Origin: Roseitalea sp. MMSF_3546
GTDB taxonomy: Bacteria > Pseudomonadota > Alphaproteobacteria > Rhizobiales > Rhizobiaceae
DNA: 64,000 nt
Assembly: GCF_030732865.1 (NCBI RefSeq)
Contig: NZ_JASHKB010000002.1
Span: forward strand, 62,001-126,000
Reading direction: 5' to 3'
In this document: piece after piece, positions 24,789 through 36,558 of the stretch
Layout: every line of letters begins with the position of its first letter
Position numbering within the stretch: position 1 is the stretch's first letter
Notes under the pieces: model-generated
Told to the model about the DNA's origin: nothing
What the model saw: the letters and a program-made list of their open reading frames with translations, nothing else
Databases searched by the model: none
Made by a program: the position numbers and the translations under genes

Positions 24789-27314
24789 TCACGCCGCCTT
24801 GCGGGCCTCGCCCTCGCCATCGAGCGCGGTCCATTGCAGACCGCCCGCATAGCGGTGGGAGACCGCGCCCGTCTCGTCGATGGCGAACAGGAACAGCCAG
24901 CCATTGTCGAGCAGGTCGCGCACATTGGCCTGCCTTTCGATGACCGCGTTCATCGCCGCGATCGGCGCCTCGATCATAACGTTGAGCCGCAGCGGCTCGT
25001 GGATGAACTTCTCGCCGTCATGGATCGACTGCATGGGCAGGCCGGTGCGCAGGTCGCCGCCATTGCCCTCGAGCACGCCGAGCGTGCCGACGACATTGTG
25101 CAGCACCTTGTTGCCGCTGCCAAAGACACGGTTGTCGACGGTCGAGCAGTAATATTGCAGCGAGATCCAGCTTGCGACGACCATGGGCGCGGTCATGATC
25201 AGCTCGAGCACGGAAAAGCCCTCGTCCCCTTGCCAGTCATAGCTGTGCAGGAAGGACCGGCCGCCCAGATCGCGCCCGGCGGTGCGTGCCCGCGGGGCGG
25301 CGATGAAGGCGGCGCAGCCGGCAAGGCCCCATTCGGGCCGCACCTGGCTCCAGTCGCGGCTGCGGTGCAGCACCTGCGCATCGACGGGCCGGCCGGCCTG
25401 CAGGTTCAGCAGCGCGGCGCGCTCGGCCCGCGTCGCCCCGCCGGCCTGGGCCAGCCAGGCGCGGAGCCGGTCGACGTCCTCGCGATGGGTCGCCGGCACC
25501 TGATCGGCATCGAAGATCTCGACATCGTCGGTGGTCGTGTCGTGCAGCGCGCCCAGGAACCATGTGTCTTCGGGCACGGCGATGCCGCGTTCGGCAAGGC
25601 CGATCCGCACCGCCGGATCGTTGAGGATGGCGGCGGCGACGCGCGCATTGGCTTCGCCGGTGTGGCCGCCGCAGGCGCCGCAATCAAGACCCGAGGCGTG
25701 CGGATTGTTGACCGTGGTCGAGCCATGGCCGGCCAGCAGGACCAGCCGGGCGAACTCGCCGGTCATCGACATCGCCTTGAGCACGCCCTGGGCCATGTCG
25801 ACGCGCGTTTCGTCGGTGAAGCCGGTTGGCCGGCCGGCATGCTCGCGCGGGGTGATGCGCGGGCCGAGCCGGCTGCGGACATCGGTAGCGATGCCGTCCG
25901 TGTCCGGATGCGGAACCGGCCGGGTGCTGCCCAGCGCGTCGGTGACCAGCTTGCCGGCATAGGTCAGTCCGAGCGTCTCGACGAATGCAAAGGAGGACAC
26001 CGCCGCCAGCTTGAACGATTTCCAGGCCCGGCCGGCCCGGCGGCGCAGAAGACGCAGGCCGAGGATCTCGGTCTGCTCGTCCTCGCTTGCGGCCCTGACC
26101 TCCTCGCAGACGGTGAATTGCGGCGTCAGCAGCACCGGGCATTGCGCGCCGCCCCGGCGATGGCCGAGCGGCACATACTCGATGGGAAAGCCGAAGAAGC
26201 CGGCAAAGCCGATCGTCTCGATTTCGGGCGAGGTGGTCTCCAGCGCGCGGCGGAAGACCTCCGAGCGCACGTCGATGCAGAATGCGGCCTGCACCGCCTT
26301 GCGTGCCGGTGCGGGGCTCTGGGCCGGCGCGGCCATGCGGGCCAGCAATTGGCGCTGCCAGGCCTTGTCGAAGGCCGACTGGAGGACACAGTCGATGGCG
26401 ATGTCGGCGGAGGCTGCGCCCGCCATGGTGTAGGCGCCCCTGGCCGCCCGCCAGCTTGCGGCAAAGGCCGCATCGGCCTTCAGGCAGCCGAAGATCGCCG
26501 CCTCCCAGGCCAGGCGAACGGCGAGGAACTCGACCAGCGTGTGGTTTTCGCGGCCATGAAGCTCGCTCTCCCAGACCTGGTAGCGCAGATAGGCCGACCA
26601 GCCGCCGACCGACATCAGAAGGCGGTGGAAATACGCGTCGAGCGCGTCCTCGCCGAGGCCGAGCCGTTCGGCGCAAGCGGCGATGGCGCCGTGGGCGTCT
26701 TCGGGCAGGGCGGCGATCTGCGCGCGGAAGCCGGAAAGCCCCATGATCTCGGGCGTGCGGTCGATCTGCGCCTCCAGCCGAAAGGCACCGAAGGCGGACC
26801 GGTGCCTGAAGGGCGATGTCCAGGCGGCCTGGCCCTCGTCGAAATGGCCGGCGGCCCAGGCGGCGACGCGTTCGACGGCAAGGCGCGCCCAGTCGGTGCC
26901 GGTGTGGCTGGCAGCGACGTCGGCCACCGTCGGATGCGCGGCGACGGTCTCGGCCGGCTTCGCGGTTGCGCCCTTCAGCTCCTCGACCGTTGCCGGCAAC
27001 CCCGGAGCCGGCCCGGCTTCGGCGAGCGCGGCGGCGAGGTCGCCATCGGTGATGCGTCCGTCGGCGATCGCCGCCGCATAGAAGCCGCGCTCCATCGTCA
27101 TGGCCGCGCCGGCATTGCGCGCCATGATCTGGGCGGCATCGGCAAAGCCGTGGTCGGACAGGCCGAGGAACGGATTGACCGCGACGAAGTGCTTGAGCGG
27201 CCAGAGCGGCGCGATCTTCCTGGTTGCGGTCTCGGCGGCGCCGATGATCGCGGCTTGGCTGGCGGTCATGGAAAGGTCCGATCGGGTCTGGTTGGCGGAA
27301 ACGTGGATGTTCAT
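24789..27314 (-). CDS. dabA: Inorganic-carbon transport protein DabA (DUF2309)
   Basis: Carbonic-anhydrase-like subunit of the DAB complex, which captures CO2 as bicarbonate using the ion gradient. In 841 residues I see the putative zinc ligands Cys346 and Asp348 (FCIDVRSE), His530 (LLAGHGS) and Cys545 (LDCGACGGHTGE). The 15-residue spacing between the last two matches characterised DabA. Other family signatures are FVAVNPFLG near 44 and LHNVVGTLGVLEGNGGDLRTGLP near the end. GGAG precedes the ATG at eight bases. It lies 13 bases after dabB in one operon. No carboxysome or RuBisCO genes are in view, so an anaplerotic CO2 supply is possible. Confidence 0.93.
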   Translation of the reverse strand: MNIHVSANQTRSDLSMTASQAAIIGAAETATRKIAPLWPLKHFVAVNPFLGLSDHGFADAAQIMARNAGAAMTMERGFYAAAIADGRITDGDLAAALAEAGPAPGLPATVEELKGATAKPAETVAAHPTVADVAASHTGTDWARLAVERVAAWAAGHFDEGQAAWTSPFRHRSAFGAFRLEAQIDRTPEIMGLSGFRAQIAALPEDAHGAIAACAERLGLGEDALDAYFHRLLMSVGGWSAYLRYQVWESELHGRENHTLVEFLAVRLAWEAAIFGCLKADAAFAASWRAARGAYTMAGAASADIAIDCVLQSAFDKAWQRQLLARMAAPAQSPAPARKAVQAAFCIDVRSEVFRRALETTSPEIETIGFAGFFGFPIEYVPLGHRRGGAQCPVLLTPQFTVCEEVRAASEDEQTEILGLRLLRRRAGRAWKSFKLAAVSSFAFVETLGLTYAGKLVTDALGSTRPVPHPDTDGIATDVRSRLGPRITPREHAGRPTGFTDETRVDMAQGVLKAMSMTGEFARLVLLAGHGSTTVNNPHASGLDCGACGGHTGEANARVAAAILNDPAVRIGLAERGIAVPEDTWFLGALHDTTTDDVEIFDADQVPATHREDVDRLRAWLAQAGGATRAERAALLNLQAGRPVDAQVLHRSRDWSQVRPEWGLAGCAAFIAAPRARTAGRDLGGRSFLHSYDWQGDEGFSVLELIMTAPMVVASWISLQYYCSTVDNRVFGSGNKVLHNVVGTLGVLEGNGGDLRTGLPMQSIHDGEKFIHEPLRLNVMIEAPIAAMNAVIERQANVRDLLDNGWLFLFAIDETGAVSHRYAGGLQWTALDGEGEARKAA

Positions 27315-27327
27315 CTGTCCGGCTCCA

Positions 27328-28899
27328 TCACGAGGGGTTTGCGGCCGAGTGCCGGTAGGCGCCGGTCAGCCGGTTCATCAGGGCGTTGACGTAAAGTCCG
27401 TTCGACAGGTGCACGCGGGCCTGGCGCCACAGCGGCAGCGTGGCGCGCGAGGGCCCCAGGATCTGGGCGATGGTCACCAGGCCGAAGGAGGCGATGACCA
27501 GCGCGATGATCGCGATGTCGATCGGGCCGGCGGGCGCCGGGGTCGGCACGACCGATGCGAGCAGCGCGGTCGCGCCGGCCTGCAGCGCGAAATAGGCGAC
27601 CGTGACACCGGCGGCGGCGGCGGCCGTGCGGCCGATGACATAGCCATTGGTGGTGCCGGCCATGGCCTGCGCCATCATCAGCGTCACGCCCATGATCAGG
27701 ATCGCGCCCAGTGCAATCACCGCGAGCGAGCCGCCGCCGGCCAGCCCGACCAGATAGGCGATGCCGCCATAAAGCGCCAGCGCGGTGGCGAGCGCGGCGA
27801 ACAGGTCGGCGGCGCGCGGCCGCGCCTTCTCCGGCACCCATGAGGCGCGGGCGATCTCGACCACCGAGCCCGAGGACAGGAAGGCATGGGCCTTGTAGAG
27901 CGAGTGAGCGACGATGTGGAGCACGGCCAGCGCGAAGGCGCCAAGCCCGCATTGCAGGATCATGAAGCCCATCTGGGCCACCGTCGACCAGGCCAGCGAG
28001 ACCTTGATCGAGGTCTGGGTGAGCATGACCACAGCGCCGAAAAGGGCGGTGAAGCCGCCGACCAGCGCCAGAAGGTGCAGCGAGGCGGCCGACAGCACCA
28101 TGACGTCGGCAAAGCGCACAATCAGAAACCCGCCGGCATTGACGATCCCGGCATGCAGGAGCGCGGAGACGGGCGTGGGCGTTTCCATCACCTCGGGCAG
28201 CCAGCCATGCACGGGGAACTGCGCCGACTGCATCAGCGCGGCGAGCGCGATCAGGAAGGCGGCGGCGACGATGGAGGCGCTGGCCGTGCCGGCGCTCGCC
28301 GCAGCGGCGATGGCGGCGAGGTCGGCGGTGCCGAAGGCGTTCGCCAGCAGCAAGGCGGCCAGGACCAGCGCACCATCGCCGATACGCGCGACGATGAACT
28401 GCTTGCGCGCGGCGGCGATGGCGGCCGGCCGGTCGGCATAGAACAACAGGAGCTGGCGCAGCGCCAGCCCGGTGACGATCCAGGCGAGGACGAGCTGGAA
28501 CAGATTGCCCGACAGCACCAGCAGCATGACCGCGCCAAGGGTCAGGCACAGCCCGCCGAAGAAGGTGCCCTGCCGGTCGTCGCCATCCATGTAGTTGCGG
28601 CTGTACTGGATGACGATGGCGCCGATGAAGCTGACCAGCAGGAAGATGATCGCCGTCAGCGCGTCGAGCCGCACCGAAAGCCCGAGACCGGCGACGCCGA
28701 TGAGCGTCGAGGTGACCGGGCCGGCGGCGGCGACCGCAAGCGCCACGACAATCGCGACGGAAAGCGTGGCAAGGCTGACCCAGCGACTTGCGGCCAGAAC
28801 CGCGTGCGGGCGCAGACCGGGCCGGCGGCGCGCGTGAAGCCATACGGCCATGTGGGCCAGCGGGGCGAGCAATACGAACAGGGCGAGCGTCGGTGACAT
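27328..28899 (-). CDS. dabB: DabB, NuoL-like membrane subunit of inorganic-carbon transporter
   Basis: Membrane protein of 523 residues of the proton-conducting (NuoL/MrpA) family, with about 13-14 hydrophobic segments. The conserved segment SAQFPVHGWLPEVMETPTPVSALLHAGIVNAGGFLI (about 218-253) is the family hallmark. Lys and His residues in membrane helices (LTQTSIKVSLAWSTVAQMGFM; LHIVAHSLYKAHAFL) match proton-pathway positions. Being alone beside dabA rather than in a nuo or mrp operon identifies it as DabB. It probably couples cation influx to DabA activity. GGAGG lies ten bases before the ATG. Confidence 0.92.
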   Translation of the reverse strand: MSPTLALFVLLAPLAHMAVWLHARRRPGLRPHAVLAASRWVSLATLSVAIVVALAVAAAGPVTSTLIGVAGLGLSVRLDALTAIIFLLVSFIGAIVIQYSRNYMDGDDRQGTFFGGLCLTLGAVMLLVLSGNLFQLVLAWIVTGLALRQLLLFYADRPAAIAAARKQFIVARIGDGALVLAALLLANAFGTADLAAIAAAASAGTASASIVAAAFLIALAALMQSAQFPVHGWLPEVMETPTPVSALLHAGIVNAGGFLIVRFADVMVLSAASLHLLALVGGFTALFGAVVMLTQTSIKVSLAWSTVAQMGFMILQCGLGAFALAVLHIVAHSLYKAHAFLSSGSVVEIARASWVPEKARPRAADLFAALATALALYGGIAYLVGLAGGGSLAVIALGAILIMGVTLMMAQAMAGTTNGYVIGRTAAAAAGVTVAYFALQAGATALLASVVPTPAPAGPIDIAIIALVIASFGLVTIAQILGPSRATLPLWRQARVHLSNGLYVNALMNRLTGAYRHSAANPS

Positions 28900-28954
28900 G
28901 GCGGGTCGTCCTCCGGTCTGTGAATGAGCCGGCGACGAGCCCTATCAGCGGCCT

Positions 28955-28988
28955 ATCAATGCATCAAATTCATTGATTGCAAACAATC
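28955..28988. promoter_or_regulatory. Two adjacent dyads in the dabB-lysR divergent promoter
   Basis: ATCAATG (28955-28961) and CATTGAT (28971-28977) form a perfect seven-base inverted repeat with a nine-base spacer; T28960 and A28972 give the LysR T-N11-A signature in symmetric position. Directly next to it GATTG (28975-28979) and CAATC (28984-28988) form a second dyad. This resembles the paired recognition and activation sites of a LysR regulator. CCTATCA is also directly repeated at 28941 and 28952. The divergent LysR protein is the expected binder. Confidence 0.55.
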
Positions 28989-29011
28989 GTTATACAAAAT
29001 AGAACGAATGC

Positions 29012-29941
29012 GTGGCCCGGCTGAACTACAACCATTTGCGCTATTTCTGGGCGGTCGCCCATGACGGCAATCTGACGCGCACCGCCCAGCGGCTGAACGT
29101 GTCGCAATCGGCGCTATCGGTGCAGATCGGCAAGCTGGAGGCGCAGCTCGGCCACACGCTGTTCGAGCGCAGCGGCAGACAGCTCCTGCTGACCGAGGCG
29201 GGCCGGATCGCGCTCGATCATGCGGACGTGATCTTCGCGGCGGGCGACGAGCTTCTGGGCACGCTGAGCGAGACCGGCACGGGGCGGCGATTCGTGTTGC
29301 GCGTGGGCGCGCTGGCGACGCTGTCGCGCAATTTCCAGATCGATTTCCTGCGCCCCGTGGTCCGGCGCGAGGATGTTGAGGTGGTGGTGCGCTCCGGTGC
29401 GCTGGGCGATCTCTTGCAGAGCCTTCAGGCGCATCAACTCGACGTCGTGCTGACCAATGTGATGCCGGCGCGCGATGCGGCGACCCCGCTGATCGCCCAT
29501 CGCATCGACGAGCAGACGGTGAGCCTGGTGGGCACGCCGGATCGCGTCGGCGCGGGCGGTTCGCTGCGCGACCTGCTGGAACGCGCGCCGGTCATCCTGC
29601 CGACGCCGGGCAGCGCGATCCGCACGGGGTTCGACGCGATCGCCGACCGGCTCGACATTCGGCCGCGCATCGCCGCCGAGGTCGACGACATGGCGATGAT
29701 CCGGCTGCTGGCCCGCGAAGGGGCGGGGCTCGCCGTGGTGCCGCCCATCGTCGTCAAGGACGAACTCGCAGCCGGCACCATGGTCGAGGCGCAGACCTTC
29801 GCGCGCCTGTCGGAGACCTTCTACGCGGTCACGCTGGCGCGGCGGTTCCCCAACCCGGTGCTGCGCGCCCTGATCGCCGGGCCGGACGATGGGAGTTCGA
29901 TGAGCAGGCCCGCGCGTGACGCTAGCTGGCGACCGGGCTGA
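29012..29941 (+). CDS. LysR-family regulator, NhaR-like, divergent from dabBA
   Basis: Regulator of 309 residues starting at GTG (MARLNYNHLRYFWAVAHDGNLTRTAQRL). The nearby ATG at 29008 is out of frame. The N-terminus NYNHLRYFWAVA is that of the NhaR subgroup, whose members respond to sodium or alkaline stress; the helix-turn-helix is at 22-45 (VSQSALSVQIGKLEAQLGHTLFER). Placed opposite a cation-coupled bicarbonate transporter, it probably controls dabBA in response to CO2 supply, sodium or pH. Its 3' end overlaps the universal stress gene tail-to-tail by 20 bases. Confidence 0.9.
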   Translation: MARLNYNHLRYFWAVAHDGNLTRTAQRLNVSQSALSVQIGKLEAQLGHTLFERSGRQLLLTEAGRIALDHADVIFAAGDELLGTLSETGTGRRFVLRVGALATLSRNFQIDFLRPVVRREDVEVVVRSGALGDLLQSLQAHQLDVVLTNVMPARDAATPLIAHRIDEQTVSLVGTPDRVGAGGSLRDLLERAPVILPTPGSAIRTGFDAIADRLDIRPRIAAEVDDMAMIRLLAREGAGLAVVPPIVVKDELAAGTMVEAQTFARLSETFYAVTLARRFPNPVLRALIAGPDDGSSMSRPARDASWRPG

Positions 29942-30893
29942 CATAGCCGGGCGGCTTGACGGTGACGACCGAGCATTCGACGACGTTGAGGATGTCCTCG
30001 GCGGTGTTGCCGATGATCAGGCCCGGCACGCCCGTGCGCGTGAGCGTGCCCATGACGAGGATGTCCGCCCCCAGCGCCCTGACCTGCTCGGGAATCGCCC
30101 GGCGCGGATTGCCGCGCACCAGGTGGCGGCGGATCCGGGATCGAGGCAGGCTATCGCCGAAGGTGCGGGCGGTCTGCGCGGCGAGGACGTCAAGGCCCTT
30201 TTCGTGCCGGGCGAGCGTGTCGCGCACATAGGACAGCGCGCCCTCATCGTCGGAGGACCAGCGGCGCACGAGGTCTTCGGCCGGCGCCTCCCAGACATGC
30301 AGCAGATGCAGTGTCGCGCCCGCAAGGGCGGCGATGGCGGCGGCCGAGCGGACGATCTCGGCGTTTAGTCCCGACAGCGTGCCCGGCTCGTCGGCATCGC
30401 TGTCATCGACGTCTACGGCGGCGAGGACGTGGCGTACCGGTCCGGCGCTTTCGGGCATGACCAGCCAGACCGGGCAGGGGCACTTGCGCAACAGGTGCTG
30501 ATCGGTGCTGGCGAACAGGTAGCGATGGGCGGCGTCGATCGGTTCGGCCGTCTTGATGACGAGGTCGTGGCCATCGTCGATGACCTGCCGGATGATCTCG
30601 TAGAAGGGCCGGCCGACGCGGGCGGTGATCCGGGCCGACAGGTCGAGCGCGCGGACCGCCGTCTCTGCCTTCGATCGTGCATCGGCGCCCATGCGCTCGG
30701 CGATGTGCCCGGCGCTGACGCCGGCATGGCGCGCCAGGCGGTCGAGCTCGCGGCCCGCCGGCACGAGGGCGAGGACAGTCAGGCGCGCATTGTGGGCCCC
30801 GGCCAGCTCGGCGGCGCGTGCCAGAAGGGCGCGGTCACCCTCGTCGCCGCTGCACACGGCCAGAATGCTCGCAAAATGCGCGGGGGCGGGCAT
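29922..30893 (-). CDS. Tandem universal stress protein (UspA, two domains)
   Basis: Soluble protein of 323 residues made of two Usp folds. The first covers about 8-145 (ILAVCSGDEGDRALLARAAELA ... RKCPCPVWLVMP) and the second about 155-315 (VLAAVDVDDSDADEPG ... ILVMGTLTRTGVPGLIIGNTAEDIL). The second ends in a G-2x-G-9x-G-like nucleotide-binding loop, suggesting ATP or AMP binding. It is last in an operon with the antiporter and P-type ATPase and shares TGATG with the antiporter stop. Tandem Usp proteins in alphaproteobacteria are often induced by low oxygen, in keeping with the anaerobox upstream of the operon. Confidence 0.92.
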   Translation of the reverse strand: MPAPAHFASILAVCSGDEGDRALLARAAELAGAHNARLTVLALVPAGRELDRLARHAGVSAGHIAERMGADARSKAETAVRALDLSARITARVGRPFYEIIRQVIDDGHDLVIKTAEPIDAAHRYLFASTDQHLLRKCPCPVWLVMPESAGPVRHVLAAVDVDDSDADEPGTLSGLNAEIVRSAAAIAALAGATLHLLHVWEAPAEDLVRRWSSDDEGALSYVRDTLARHEKGLDVLAAQTARTFGDSLPRSRIRRHLVRGNPRRAIPEQVRALGADILVMGTLTRTGVPGLIIGNTAEDILNVVECSVVTVKPPGYVSPVAS

Positions 30894-32608
30894 CAGGCGG
30901 GCTCGCCCTGTTCGGGCGCGGGCGCCGCATCGCGCGCCGGCGGCTGTTCGACGCTCATCACCAGGCTCGCCGCTTGCGATGCGGCGTCGCGATAGGGCAT
31001 CAGCACGAGATCGGCACCGGCCTGCCGAAGCCGGGCGGCGGTCTCGTGGCTGTGCACGGCGACCGCGATGCGCCCGGCGAATCCGACCTGCTGCAGCGAA
31101 TGGATCAGCGAGCGGCGCGGGTCGTCATGGGTGACGCCGGTGTCGTGCTCGGGCACGGCGGAGACCGCCCAGCGCGTGCGCGCCAGCGGCAGATGGGCGA
31201 TGAATTCGGGGTCGGAGGCATCTCCGAACAGCGTGTCGAAGCCTTGCGCGCGTGCCTGGCGCACGGCGACCGGGTTGAAGTCGATGCCCAGCACGCGCAT
31301 GCCGGCGCTGTCGAGTTCCTGGGCGATGGCCAGGCCATAGCGACCCAGGCCGAACACGACGGCGTCATAGCCCGCCGCATCGGGGTGCCAGTCGTCTTCC
31401 TTCGTGCCGGCGCCGCGCCGCTCGAACGGGCCCAGCAGCGGCTCGAGGCGGCCATAGAGCTGGTGCGACCAGGTGATCATGTAGGTCGAGGCGGCGATGG
31501 TGATCAGCCCGACCAGGGTGACGAGCCCCAGCGCCGGTTCGGTCACATGCCCGATGGTCACGCCCATGGCCATGAAGATCAGCGAGAACTCGGAAATCTG
31601 CGCGACGGTGAGCCCGGCCAGAAAGCCGGTGCGCTTGCGATAGCCCATCGCCCCCATGATGGCGAGAACGATCAGCGGATTGCCGATCAGCACGAACGCC
31701 GAGAAGACCAGCGCCGCGCCGACCGAGGCGCCCAGCACGCCCAGGTCGAGCGACGCGCCCAGCGCGATGAAGAAGAACAGGAGCAGGAAGTCGCGCAGGC
31801 TCGCCAGCCGCGCCGCGATCGCGTCGCGGAACGGCGTGGAGGCGAGCGACACGCCGGCGAGCAGGCCGCCCAGCTCCTTGCCGAAGCCGAAATAATGCCC
31901 GAGCGCGGCCAGAAGCGCGGCCCAGCCGATCGCGAAGGAGATCATCAGTTCGGGCGCGCGCGACAGCCGCTCGGTGAGCGGGTTGGCAAGAAAGCGGATG
32001 AACAGGCCGACGGCGACCAGCATCAGCGCGCCATAGCCGAACACGCCGAGGATTTCGGCGAAGCCGGCATCGCCCTGGGCGCCAACGCCGAGCGCCGACA
32101 GCACGATCATGGCGACCACGACGACGATGTCCTGAACGATGAGAAAGCCAAGCGCGATGCGCCCATGCAGCGAATCGATCTCGCGCTTGTCCGACAGCAG
32201 CTTGACGATGATGATGGTCGACGAGAAGGTCAGCGCGACGGCGATGTAAAGGCTCGTTATCGCACCAAGGCCGAGCGCGAGCCCGATCAGGAAGCCGAAG
32301 ATCGTGGTGAAGATCACCTGGCCCAGCCCGGTCATCAGCGCCACGGGGCCGAGCGTGCGTACCAGCTTGAGATCGAGCTTGAGCCCGACCAGGAACAACA
32401 GGACCGCGATGCCCAGTTCGGCCAGAAGATCGATATATTCGTCCGAGCGCGCGATGTTGAGAACGGACGGGCCGGCGATGATCCCCACCGCGATGAACGA
32501 GACGATCAGCGGCTGGCGCAGCATCAGGCCGACAAAGCCGACGGCCGCGGCGAGCACCAGCAGCGCGGCGATCTCGTAGAAGATGTAGTCGGTGATGGCT
32601 TCCGCCAT
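30893..32608 (-). CDS. CPA2-family monovalent cation:proton antiporter (KefB/YbaL-like)
   Basis: Membrane protein of 571 residues. About 12 hydrophobic segments occupy 1-385, with the family motif LALTFSSTIIIVKLLSDKREID around 125-147 and LGFLIVQDIVVVVAMI following. The cytoplasmic part has a TrkA-N/RCK-type NAD-binding domain at about 405-520 (DAVVFGLGRYGLAIAQELDSAGMRVLGIDFN). Such proteins exchange K+ or Na+ for protons under nucleotide control. The gene starts six bases after the P-type ATPase stop, so both probably serve ion and pH balance under stress. Confidence 0.93.
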   Translation of the reverse strand: MAEAITDYIFYEIAALLVLAAAVGFVGLMLRQPLIVSFIAVGIIAGPSVLNIARSDEYIDLLAELGIAVLLFLVGLKLDLKLVRTLGPVALMTGLGQVIFTTIFGFLIGLALGLGAITSLYIAVALTFSSTIIIVKLLSDKREIDSLHGRIALGFLIVQDIVVVVAMIVLSALGVGAQGDAGFAEILGVFGYGALMLVAVGLFIRFLANPLTERLSRAPELMISFAIGWAALLAALGHYFGFGKELGGLLAGVSLASTPFRDAIAARLASLRDFLLLFFFIALGASLDLGVLGASVGAALVFSAFVLIGNPLIVLAIMGAMGYRKRTGFLAGLTVAQISEFSLIFMAMGVTIGHVTEPALGLVTLVGLITIAASTYMITWSHQLYGRLEPLLGPFERRGAGTKEDDWHPDAAGYDAVVFGLGRYGLAIAQELDSAGMRVLGIDFNPVAVRQARAQGFDTLFGDASDPEFIAHLPLARTRWAVSAVPEHDTGVTHDDPRRSLIHSLQQVGFAGRIAVAVHSHETAARLRQAGADLVLMPYRDAASQAASLVMSVEQPPARDAAPAPEQGEPA

Positions 32609-32614
32609 GAACGC

Positions 32615-35344
<2,730 letters not shown>

Positions 35345-35639
35345 GACCGTGGTCCTTTCGTGCAGGCAAAACCAAGCTGCGGCGGAAACTCCGCCGTGCC
35401 GCGGCACGCAACGGCATGACGGGGCGACCGGACATGTCAGTTCCGTTGCACGTGTTCTCGTTGATAGCCGGGCCTGGTCCGGTGTCACTTGACCGTGGTC
35501 AAAACGGCTCAGAACGGGTCTGTGGCGCGGTGTCGCACCGGTTGGCCGGCCCCGCGGGTCGGAACCGGGCGGAAGGATTTGCATTGGGTTGCCGGCGCTT
35601 GGCATAAGGGCTGCGGCGCAATCTGTAAGAGGCACCATC
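35345..35639. other. Divergent region between P-type ATPase operon and galU
   Basis: A 295-base spacer without a gene. It contains a perfect 14-base palindrome CGTGCCGCGGCACG at 35395-35408 and the anaerobox at 35489-35502 listed separately. Promoters of both flanking genes must be here; no clear -35/-10 pair is seen. Confidence 0.5.
35489..35502. promoter_or_regulatory. FNR/FixK-type anaerobox
   Basis: TTGACCGTGGTCAA is a dyad of TTGAC-N4-GTCAA form, matching the FNR/FixK-family consensus TTGA(T/C)-N4-(A/G)TCAA. Its centre is 151 bases from the P-type ATPase start and 144 bases from the galU start. Because oxygen- and redox-regulated stress operons often contain universal stress proteins, the leftward ATPase-antiporter-Usp operon is the more likely target. 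A second box of the same form occurs at 48523-48536. Confidence 0.55.
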
Positions 35640-36524
35640 TTGACCCAGACCATTCGCAAAGCCGTCATCCCCGTCGCCGGCCTCGGCACCCGTTTCCTGC
35701 CGGCCACCAAGGCCGTGCCCAAGGAGATGCTCACCGTGGTCGACAAGCCCGTGGTGCAATACGCGGTCGAGGAGGCACAGGCCGCCGGCATCGAGCACAT
35801 CATCTTCGTGACCGGCCGCAACAAGCATGTCATCGAGGACCACTTCGACCACCAGTTCGAGCTGGAGACCACGCTCGAACAGCGCGGCAAGACCGAGGCG
35901 CTGGCCGGACTGCGCGCCGACCTGCCGCAGGCCGGCCAGGTCAGCTACACGCGCCAGCAACAGGCGCTGGGCCTTGGCCATGCGGTCTGGTGCGCACGGG
36001 CGCTGATCGACCGCAGCGAGCCGTTTGCCGTGCTGCTGCCCGACATGGTGATGACGGGCGATCCGGGCTGCCTGTCGCAGATGGTCGCGGTGCATGAAAA
36101 ACGCGGCGGCAACATCGTCTCGGTGGAGGCCTGCGCGCCCGAGGAGGCGCACAAATACGGCATCGTTTCGATGGGCGAGACCCATGAGGACGGCTCGTTC
36201 GAGATCACCGGCATGGTGGAGAAGCCCGAAAAGGGCACGGCACCGTCGAACTATTTCATGAACGGACGCTACATTCTCGATGCGGCGATCATGGACCTGC
36301 TCGGCCGGCATCAGACCGGGGCGGGCGGCGAAATCCAGCTCACCGACTCCATGCTCGATCTGATGGCGCAACAGCCCTTTCACGGCGTGCCGTTCGAAGG
36401 CGAGACCTATGATTGCGGCTCGAAGCTTGGCTTTCTGAGCGCCAATATCGCGCTTGGGCTCGCCAATGACACGCTCGGGCCTGAGCTTCGGGCCTTCATC
36501 AAGTCGCTGGACGTCTGCGAGTGA
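35640..36524 (+). CDS. galU: UTP-glucose-1-phosphate uridylyltransferase
   Basis: Makes UDP-glucose for envelope and exopolysaccharide synthesis. The 294-residue protein has the nucleotidyltransferase motif [23 protein letters not shown] at 9-31, [11 protein letters not shown] near 112 and [20 protein letters not shown] near 200. The start is TTG, chosen because it gives the normal GalU N-terminus ([16 protein letters not shown]) and has GAGG seven bases upstream; a longer reading from 35589 would add 17 unlikely residues. It converges on galE, the next enzyme of UDP-sugar metabolism. Confidence 0.96.
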   Translation: MTQTIRKAVIPVAGLGTRFLPATKAVPKEMLTVVDKPVVQYAVEEAQAAGIEHIIFVTGRNKHVIEDHFDHQFELETTLEQRGKTEALAGLRADLPQAGQVSYTRQQQALGLGHAVWCARALIDRSEPFAVLLPDMVMTGDPGCLSQMVAVHEKRGGNIVSVEACAPEEAHKYGIVSMGETHEDGSFEITGMVEKPEKGTAPSNYFMNGRYILDAAIMDLLGRHQTGAGGEIQLTDSMLDLMAQQPFHGVPFEGETYDCGSKLGFLSANIALGLANDTLGPELRAFIKSLDVCE

Positions 36525-36558
36525 TGGCCTGCGCCATCGGCTGCCGGTTGGCTGCGCC

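Noticed and set aside
28945-29010. An IS or recombination site suggested by repeats before the LysR gene
   Set aside because: The repeats are short dyads in a regulatory position; there is no transposase, long terminal repeat or target duplication.
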